Shown here: positions 6,023 through 10,342 of the stretch, piece by piece
How the letters are laid out: the number at the start of each line of letters is the position of its first letter
How positions within the stretch are numbered: position 1 is the first letter of the stretch
Source of the DNA: Brachyspira catarrhinii
Lineage (GTDB): Bacteria; Spirochaetota; Brachyspiria; Brachyspirales; Brachyspiraceae
Direction: 5' to 3'
DNA length: 10,342 nt
Assembly (NCBI RefSeq): GCF_005518285.1
Contig: NZ_SJDU01000047.1
Span: 1 to 10,342 of the forward strand
The notes under the pieces: model-generated
Databases searched by the model: none
What the model saw: the letters and a program-made list of their open reading frames with translations, nothing else
Told to the model about the DNA's origin: nothing
Made by a program: the position numbers and the translations under genes

Positions 6023-6892
6023 GTGAATAGAAAATTTTTAGCGATTATAATTTCGATTATAGTTTCATTAAATTTATACGGATTTGAAGAAGGTTTTATT
6101 TGGGGCTTGAGAGCAAATTTCAACGGTTCGTTAACTATTCCTTCGATTAGCCAAGATGATTTAAATAAAATCAGCGCGGCTTATATGAAAGGTTCGGTTG
6201 GCTACACGATGGACGGAGAAGCGGAATTGGGTTATTTATTCGGAGTCGACAGATGGTTTGGCGGAAAAAAATCCGATTTTAGTAAATTTAGCGGAATGAG
6301 TTTGTATTTTTCTATTGGAGTTGGAACGGGATTCAGCGGAATGGTTGCGGGAAACACATTGCAGGCAGATTCAAATTCTGAACCAGTGTCAGCCCAAATG
6401 TTTATGAATGTTAATTATAAGCCCGTAATAAATATTGGAATAGGAAGCAAGTTATATCTTCTTGAAAGTAGAATGGCTATAGGAATTCAATTAGGAATTA
6501 AAACTATTGCAGACACTTCTCCAGAATATTTGGCTTATTCAGATAAAGATGAGGAATTTAGCAGTATGGGAGTAAATCTTCCAGAAATGGGAGAAATAGT
6601 TGTAACCGATTTTATGATAAAAAATATGAATCCCATTATGTTTAGTATAAAATTAATGCTCGAATATAATCAACCTATAAACGATAGAGTCGAAATAGTT
6701 TTGGGAATATATAACAGATTCAATATTTATAAACCGAAGTATATAACTATGCCTAATTCTTTACTTAAATTAATAAATGCGGCTAAAAACACTCAAGGGC
6801 TTCCAAATTTTGATACACAAACTCCTTTGAATTCATATTATATGAATTCTTTTGATTTCGGTTTAAGTTTAGGTTTGCAATTTAGAGGTTAA
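6023..6892 (+). CDS. Outer-membrane beta-barrel-like protein, secreted, function unknown
   Basis: This is a 289-residue protein with an N-terminal signal peptide: Lys/Arg at 3-4, a hydrophobic core about 5-18, and probable cleavage after LYG (18-20). The mature part lacks long hydrophobic helices. It alternates short amphipathic strands rich in Gly and aromatics, such as SLYFSIGVGTGFSG (93-106), VNIGIGSKLYL-like segments near 135-146, MAIGIQLGIK (151-160), FSIKLMLEYN (207-216) and VEIVLGIYNRF (223-233). It ends in a closing strand FDFGLSLGLQF (277-287). This pattern suggests a beta-barrel in the outer membrane; no named family is recognised. The start is GTG at 6023, chosen because AAAGGA lies 7 bases upstream; an earlier ATG at 6015 is out of frame. 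It is first in a probable operon with the lipoprotein gene 77 bases downstream, behind an elaborate promoter region. Confidence 0.72.
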   Translation: MNRKFLAIIISIIVSLNLYGFEEGFIWGLRANFNGSLTIPSISQDDLNKISAAYMKGSVGYTMDGEAELGYLFGVDRWFGGKKSDFSKFSGMSLYFSIGVGTGFSGMVAGNTLQADSNSEPVSAQMFMNVNYKPVINIGIGSKLYLLESRMAIGIQLGIKTIADTSPEYLAYSDKDEEFSSMGVNLPEMGEIVVTDFMIKNMNPIMFSIKLMLEYNQPINDRVEIVLGIYNRFNIYKPKYITMPNSLLKLINAAKNTQGLPNFDTQTPLNSYYMNSFDFGLSLGLQFRG

Positions 6893-6917
6893 TTTATATA
6901 AATAAATTAAAATAAAA

Positions 6918-6962
6918 ATTAAGGAAATAAAAAATAATTAAGTTAAATAAAAAAATTAAGGA
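6918..6962 (+). repeat. Duplicated ribosome-binding-site segment before the lipoprotein gene
   Basis: ATTAAGGA occurs at 6918-6925 and again at 6955-6962, 37 bases apart, within similar A-rich flanks, which suggests a small imperfect tandem duplication. The second copy lies 7 bases before ATG 6970 and is the working ribosome binding site. The first is followed only by ATA and ATT codons and has no start, so it may be a standby site or a leftover. Confidence 0.4.
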
Positions 6963-6969
6963 TAAAAAA

Positions 6970-8604
6970 ATGAAACTAAAGAAAACATATTTATTTATAC
7001 TATTTATAACGGCTTTTGTGATTTTATGCTCATGCAGAAGTCGTTTCAATCCAAGATATTATTATAATAAAAGCGCAAGCGAAATTGGAAATTCTGGCGG
7101 AGATAATTTGCCAGACGATTTACCAGACGACCCGAGCGATACAAACGCTGGAGGAGGCGTAGAAACAAACAAAGACGGAACGGTTACCGTATATTTAGAC
7201 CCTTTCGTTTATGGAGAATGGAATAAACCCGATTACAAATTTTCAATGAATTTTGACAATATGCAAATAAGGGCTTCGTTTGACGGAAATAACAGACCTA
7301 CTTATAAATTGGTTAACGGTAATTGGAATTTAAATAACGAATCAAGAAACGAATATAAAGTAGGCGGACCCGACACTACTGGAGCTGGAAAGTCTATTTC
7401 TTGGGTTCAATATTATCTCTATAAAAGTAAAAATCCGTTATTCGCGGTAGACAGCAGATACAATAAAAACGATAGAATGAAAAGATTTTATTTCTATAGA
7501 TTTACGGGAAAAGCTTTGGGTATGGTAGACACCGATAATTATTTGGTTGCGATTGACACATATTCAAAATTGGTTTTCGCTTACGCCGTGCCAGTGGCAT
7601 GGAAACAATATATAGCTGGAACTCCTAAAGCGCCAGTTAGTTGGGGAAGTGTCGATGCGGGCTGGGAAACCGATTATAACGGCGGAGGCAAAGTAAATTT
7701 CAAAGTAAGCGGAGCGTCATATTTTTACGAATACGACCCGATTGGAATAGTAAAACAGAACGGAGAGATTGAAATATATAAATGGTGTTCAGATTCCATA
7801 GGAAATAACAAAAGATACGGACCGAGAATTGACGGAGGAGACGCGAAAGATTTAAGCCGTCCTATAGCGACTTACGGAATGCCTGGACGCTCTCCTTATA
7901 TACCTATAAAAACTAATGTAGGCAAAGGCGACACCAACGGCGTTATCGGTGGAGACGATTACGGCGAAACTACTAAAGATATAATAACGATTACGGCTAA
8001 AAGTTTCAAAAATATAGAGGCTTGGACTTGGCATTTCGGAGTTTATTTGTTCCATGACCTTAAAAGGAGCGTAGGTTTCTACCATTTCAGAATTGGTGGG
8101 GCGGTTTACGATGGCAATTTTCCTACCGAAGTCGATTATATAGAAAATATGAACGAACTTGGCGGAATATCCGATTACAAAAGCGATTTGGTTTATCTCG
8201 ATTGGAATCAAGAAAAGAAATTTACCAAATCTAAAAGTTATGAAATTGAAGATATAAAAAGAGACAAAGATATATATTTAGATTTGGCTTCGGACATTGG
8301 AAAGTATAATTTGACTATGACTTATACCGATACCGCGGGATTCGGAAACAATCATAGCGGATGGGTTGCAAATAAAGGCTCTCAAAAGATTCGATTGATA
8401 TACGACCCCGATAAAGACGCTTTCGTTATGTATAGCATAAAAGACGCAAACGGTTTTAGCCATATGACTATCGCCGACCCTAATTTTACTCTAAAAAGAG
8501 GCGAGAAAAAAGACTTTACGATAAAATATACTTGGAAAGGTTTAACGGGTTACGATGAAAGCGCCGAGCTAACTTATACTTTGGAGTTTAAATCAGCCTC
8601 ATAA
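6970..8604 (+). CDS. Large putative lipoprotein, beta-rich, function unknown
   Basis: This is a 544-residue protein with a lipoprotein signal peptide: Lys at 2, 4 and 5, a hydrophobic core 7-19, and a relaxed spirochaete-type lipobox LCSC with the probable lipidated cysteine at 22. A second Cys at 20 makes the exact site slightly uncertain. Residues about 33-68 are a flexible Asn/Asp/Gly/Pro linker with a repeated PDD unit (LPDDLPDDPSD). This would hold the folded part away from the membrane. The rest is rich in Tyr, Trp, Gly and Asp with alternating strands and no transmembrane helix. The last 100 residues look like a beta-sandwich. No known catalytic motif or family is recognised. It follows the beta-barrel gene in the same orientation with no terminator between, and ends before a rho-independent terminator. 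The two products may act together at the cell surface, or be unrelated surface antigens. Whether it faces the periplasm or the outside cannot be told. Confidence 0.75.
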   Translation: MKLKKTYLFILFITAFVILCSCRSRFNPRYYYNKSASEIGNSGGDNLPDDLPDDPSDTNAGGGVETNKDGTVTVYLDPFVYGEWNKPDYKFSMNFDNMQIRASFDGNNRPTYKLVNGNWNLNNESRNEYKVGGPDTTGAGKSISWVQYYLYKSKNPLFAVDSRYNKNDRMKRFYFYRFTGKALGMVDTDNYLVAIDTYSKLVFAYAVPVAWKQYIAGTPKAPVSWGSVDAGWETDYNGGGKVNFKVSGASYFYEYDPIGIVKQNGEIEIYKWCSDSIGNNKRYGPRIDGGDAKDLSRPIATYGMPGRSPYIPIKTNVGKGDTNGVIGGDDYGETTKDIITITAKSFKNIEAWTWHFGVYLFHDLKRSVGFYHFRIGGAVYDGNFPTEVDYIENMNELGGISDYKSDLVYLDWNQEKKFTKSKSYEIEDIKRDKDIYLDLASDIGKYNLTMTYTDTAGFGNNHSGWVANKGSQKIRLIYDPDKDAFVMYSIKDANGFSHMTIADPNFTLKRGEKKDFTIKYTWKGLTGYDESAELTYTLEFKSAS

Positions 8605-8636
8605 AGTAAAAATTTTAAATAAATTCATTCATCATA

Positions 8637-8674
8637 GGGCATTGGATTAATTCCTTTGCCCGTTTTTATTTTTT
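8637..8674 (+). terminator. Rho-independent terminator after the lipoprotein gene
   Basis: GGGCA (8637-8641) pairs with TGCCC (8657-8661). A small TT/TT internal loop follows, then an upper GGA/TCC stem (8644-8646 with 8652-8654). A G is then followed by TTTTTATTTTTT (8663-8674). It begins 33 bases after the stop and closes the surface-protein operon before pta. Confidence 0.8.
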
Positions 8675-8707
8675 AATTTACAGTTAATAAAAAATTTTAG
8701 TAAAAAT

Positions 8708-8736
8708 TTGCAATAATATAATTTTTATAGTAAAAT
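8708..8736 (+). promoter_or_regulatory. Predicted promoter of pta
   Basis: TTGCAA (8708-8713) and TAAAAT (8731-8736) are 17 bases apart. The start would be near 8743, giving a leader of about 30 bases. It follows the terminator at 8637-8674, so pta appears to be its own unit. Other A/T hexamers nearby, such as TATAGT at 8726, leave some doubt over the exact -10. Confidence 0.45.
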
Positions 8737-8772
8737 ATTAATATAATAAAATTTTTCAATAGGGGTTTAATT

Positions 8773-9777
8773 ATGGCATCTTTCTTGGACAATTTGAAGG
8801 AAAAAGTTAAAGCTAATCCAAAAACTATAGTTCTTGCCGAAGGTTATGACGAAAGACATGTTAAGGCGGCGGTAATATTAAAAAAAGAAAAACTCGCTAA
8901 AAGCGTCATACTTTTGGGAGATAGAGCAAAAATCGAATCTTTGGCGAAAGAAAATTCTTTAGAGATTGACGATTTTGCAAGAATATTCGACCCGAAAACC
9001 GAATATAAAACCGAAAGCTATATCGAAATGCTTTTTAAGAAGAGAGAAAAAAAAGGAATGACTAAAGACCAAGCTAAAGAGTTAATCGTTTATAATTCCG
9101 TTTATACGGGAGCGGCTATTCTTGCCGACAACGGAGCGGACGGAATGGTCGGAGGAGCGGTTTACGCTACGGGCGAAATGTTGAGAGCGGCTTTATTTTT
9201 GATAGGATTAAAACAAGGAATTAAAACTCTTTCAAGCACTTTCTTTATCGAGAGTCCAGATAAAGCTTTATTCGATGACGGAATAGCATGCTTTGCCGAT
9301 TGCGCCGTTATACCCGACCCTACGGCGGAACAGTTGGCGGATATTGCCGAATCGACTGCGGAATCTTTCAAAACTATGACGGGAAAAGACCCGAGAGTCG
9401 CTTTGCTTTCGTTTTCTACAAAAGGCTCGGCTCAACATGAATCTGTCGATAAAGTTATAGAAGCTAAAAAGATTTTGGAATCTCGAAATATCAATTTTGT
9501 TTTTGACGGAGAATTGCAATTTGATGCGGCGATAGTTCCTAAAGTCGGCGAACAAAAAGCTCCAAATTCAAAAATAAAAGGAAACGCTAATGTTCTTATA
9601 TTCCCTAATTTGAACGCGGGAAATATAGGATATAAAATAGCGCAAAGAGTTGGCAAATGCACGGCTATCGGACCTATGCTTCAAGGAATCGCAAAACCAG
9701 CGAACGATTTGTCTCGCGGATGTTCGGCTCAAGATATTGCGGATTTGGCGGTTTTGACATCGCTACAATCTTTATAA
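8773..9777 (+). CDS. pta: Phosphate acetyltransferase (EC 2.3.1.8)
   Basis: Converts acetyl-CoA and phosphate to acetyl phosphate and CoA in the cytosol. With acetate kinase this makes ATP and acetate in fermenting cells, and acetyl phosphate can also donate acetyl or phosphoryl groups to proteins. The 334-residue length is that of the short, single-domain class I form without the regulatory N-terminal domain. Family signatures are clear: ADNGADGMVGGA (118-129), SFSTKGSA (213-220), FPNLNAGNIGYK (277-288) and GPMLQGIAKPANDLSRG (300-316). These lie in the CoA and phosphate binding region. The sequence is full length and intact. AGGGG lies 7 bases before the ATG. It is flanked by terminators on both sides, so it is probably monocistronic. 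No acetate kinase gene is seen in the window. Confidence 0.97.
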   Translation: MASFLDNLKEKVKANPKTIVLAEGYDERHVKAAVILKKEKLAKSVILLGDRAKIESLAKENSLEIDDFARIFDPKTEYKTESYIEMLFKKREKKGMTKDQAKELIVYNSVYTGAAILADNGADGMVGGAVYATGEMLRAALFLIGLKQGIKTLSSTFFIESPDKALFDDGIACFADCAVIPDPTAEQLADIAESTAESFKTMTGKDPRVALLSFSTKGSAQHESVDKVIEAKKILESRNINFVFDGELQFDAAIVPKVGEQKAPNSKIKGNANVLIFPNLNAGNIGYKIAQRVGKCTAIGPMLQGIAKPANDLSRGCSAQDIADLAVLTSLQSL

Positions 9778-9868
9778 TTTATAATATTTATAATAATGAA
9801 AAAAGATTAAATTTAAATAATAAAGAAAGAAACAATTTTTTAATCATTTTTAATAATATACTCTTTAA

Positions 9869-9908
9869 TAAAGCCTTATAGAAATATAGGGCTTTAGTTT
9901 TTTATTTT
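9869..9908 (+). terminator. Rho-independent terminator of pta
   Basis: A 12-pair stem (9869-9880 with 9885-9896, one G-T pair at 9876/9889) is closed by a GAAA tetraloop (9881-9884). It is followed by TTTTTTATTTT (9898-9908). It lies about 90 bases after the pta stop and in front of the convergent gene on the other strand. The left flank lacks the A-run needed for strong function in the opposite direction. Confidence 0.88.
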
Positions 9909-9936
9909 GTATTTCAAAAATTCATTTAATAAAATT

Positions 9937-10342
9937 TTAATCTACGCTGTATTCCGCTTCGCTGTCTCCGCTTATAGTAAATCTATAAGGATTTGACGGC
10001 ATTATTTTAATCAAATAATTATAAAGCAAAGTGGAACTATGAAGAGTCGAATTATTGGTATTATAATAAAAATATTTCGGATAATTCAAAACATAATCGT
10101 AATAAGGATTATTCTTGGAGCTTACAAGCTCGCCTATTTTATTGTTTACTCTCCATAAAAAATAAACTGATTTGTCGGTAAAATAATTCGTTTCCGATTG
10201 GCTTAAAACATAAGAAAAATAATCCGCCGATTTCAAATAATCGTAATTCTTATAATTATTCATAGCGGATTTATAACTTTCAAAAACTTCTTCAATATTG
10301 TTAAAATCGTTCGTCATATATCTTAAATAACTCCATCCGATT
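9937..10342 (-). CDS. C-terminal part of an unknown protein, possible TPR-like helices; truncated by the window edge
   Basis: The frame stays open to the right end of the window, giving 135 visible codons before TAA. An ATG at 10315-10317 (complement) lies inside it. That ATG has no ribosome binding site and the frame continues upstream as IGWSYLRY, so I treat it as internal and the gene as incomplete. The segment YKSAMNNYKNYDYLKSADYF (counted from that ATG, about 15-34) has helix pairs with small residues and aromatics spaced as in tetratricopeptide repeats. The remainder is rich in Tyr, Asn and Ser with no known motif. TPR proteins are usually protein-binding scaffolds; the match is weak and no function is proposed. 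It converges on pta. Confidence 0.6.
   Translation of the reverse strand, partial: IGWSYLRYMTNDFNNIEEVFESYKSAMNNYKNYDYLKSADYFSYVLSQSETNYFTDKSVYFLWRVNNKIGELVSSKNNPYYDYVLNYPKYFYYNTNNSTLHSSTLLYNYLIKIMPSNPYRFTISGDSEAEYSVD

Noticed and set aside
7852..8211. A 119-codon minus-strand open frame inside the lipoprotein gene
   Set aside because: It is antisense to a gene with a clear signal peptide and ribosome binding site. It has no start context and no recognisable product.
9268..9555. Minus-strand open frames inside pta
   Set aside because: They lie opposite intact phosphate acetyltransferase motifs; their Arg/Phe-rich translation is typical of the wrong strand.
9657..9881. A 74-codon plus-strand open frame overlapping the end of pta
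   Set aside because: It begins inside pta in another frame, runs into A/T-rich spacer and ends within the terminator stem. It has no ribosome binding site.

Overview
The window looks like chromosomal DNA of a low-GC spirochaete, most probably Brachyspira. The main evidence is a long FliD-type flagellar cap protein whose N-terminal region resembles spirochaete FliD as I remember it. Supporting evidence is the strong A/T bias, with very A/T-rich spacers, and a lipoprotein with a relaxed spirochaete-style lipobox beside an outer-membrane beta-barrel-like protein. The genus is recognised from protein features, not from a database search.

Left part (1-2515, + strand). The window opens inside a four-carbon acid sugar kinase of the DUF1537 family, a sugar-acid catabolic enzyme whose N-terminus lies outside. 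A 272-base spacer follows. It holds a near-consensus promoter, a pentanucleotide microsatellite (7 copies of ACAAT) and a 26-codon ORF running through that microsatellite. Then comes an FkbM-family SAM-dependent methyltransferase, probably a glycan modifier. The repeat sits where a change in copy number would shift the small ORF between three frames that end at different places relative to the fkbM ribosome binding site. This is the most interesting signal in the window.

Middle part (2516-5635, - strand). A long flagellar filament cap protein, FliD, has a large internal insertion. A RadC-family JAMM protein lies upstream of it on the same strand. fliD converges on the methyltransferase gene with only 16 bases between the two stop codons.

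Central regulatory gap (5636-6022). This 387-base A/T-rich divergent spacer contains several perfect inverted repeats around a recognisable promoter.

Right part (6023-10342). The promoter serves a probable two-gene operon, an outer-membrane beta-barrel-like protein and a 544-residue lipoprotein, which ends at a rho-independent terminator. Next is a complete phosphate acetyltransferase gene (pta) with its own promoter and a strong terminator. It makes acetyl phosphate from acetyl-CoA for acetate and ATP production in a fermenting cell. The window ends in the C-terminal part of a minus-strand gene of unknown function with possible TPR-like helices.

No tRNA, rRNA, CRISPR array, transposase or phage gene was seen. 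The most plausible undescribed elements are the microsatellite-bearing upstream ORF of the methyltransferase and the multi-palindrome control region of the surface-protein pair. Both are predictions from sequence alone.
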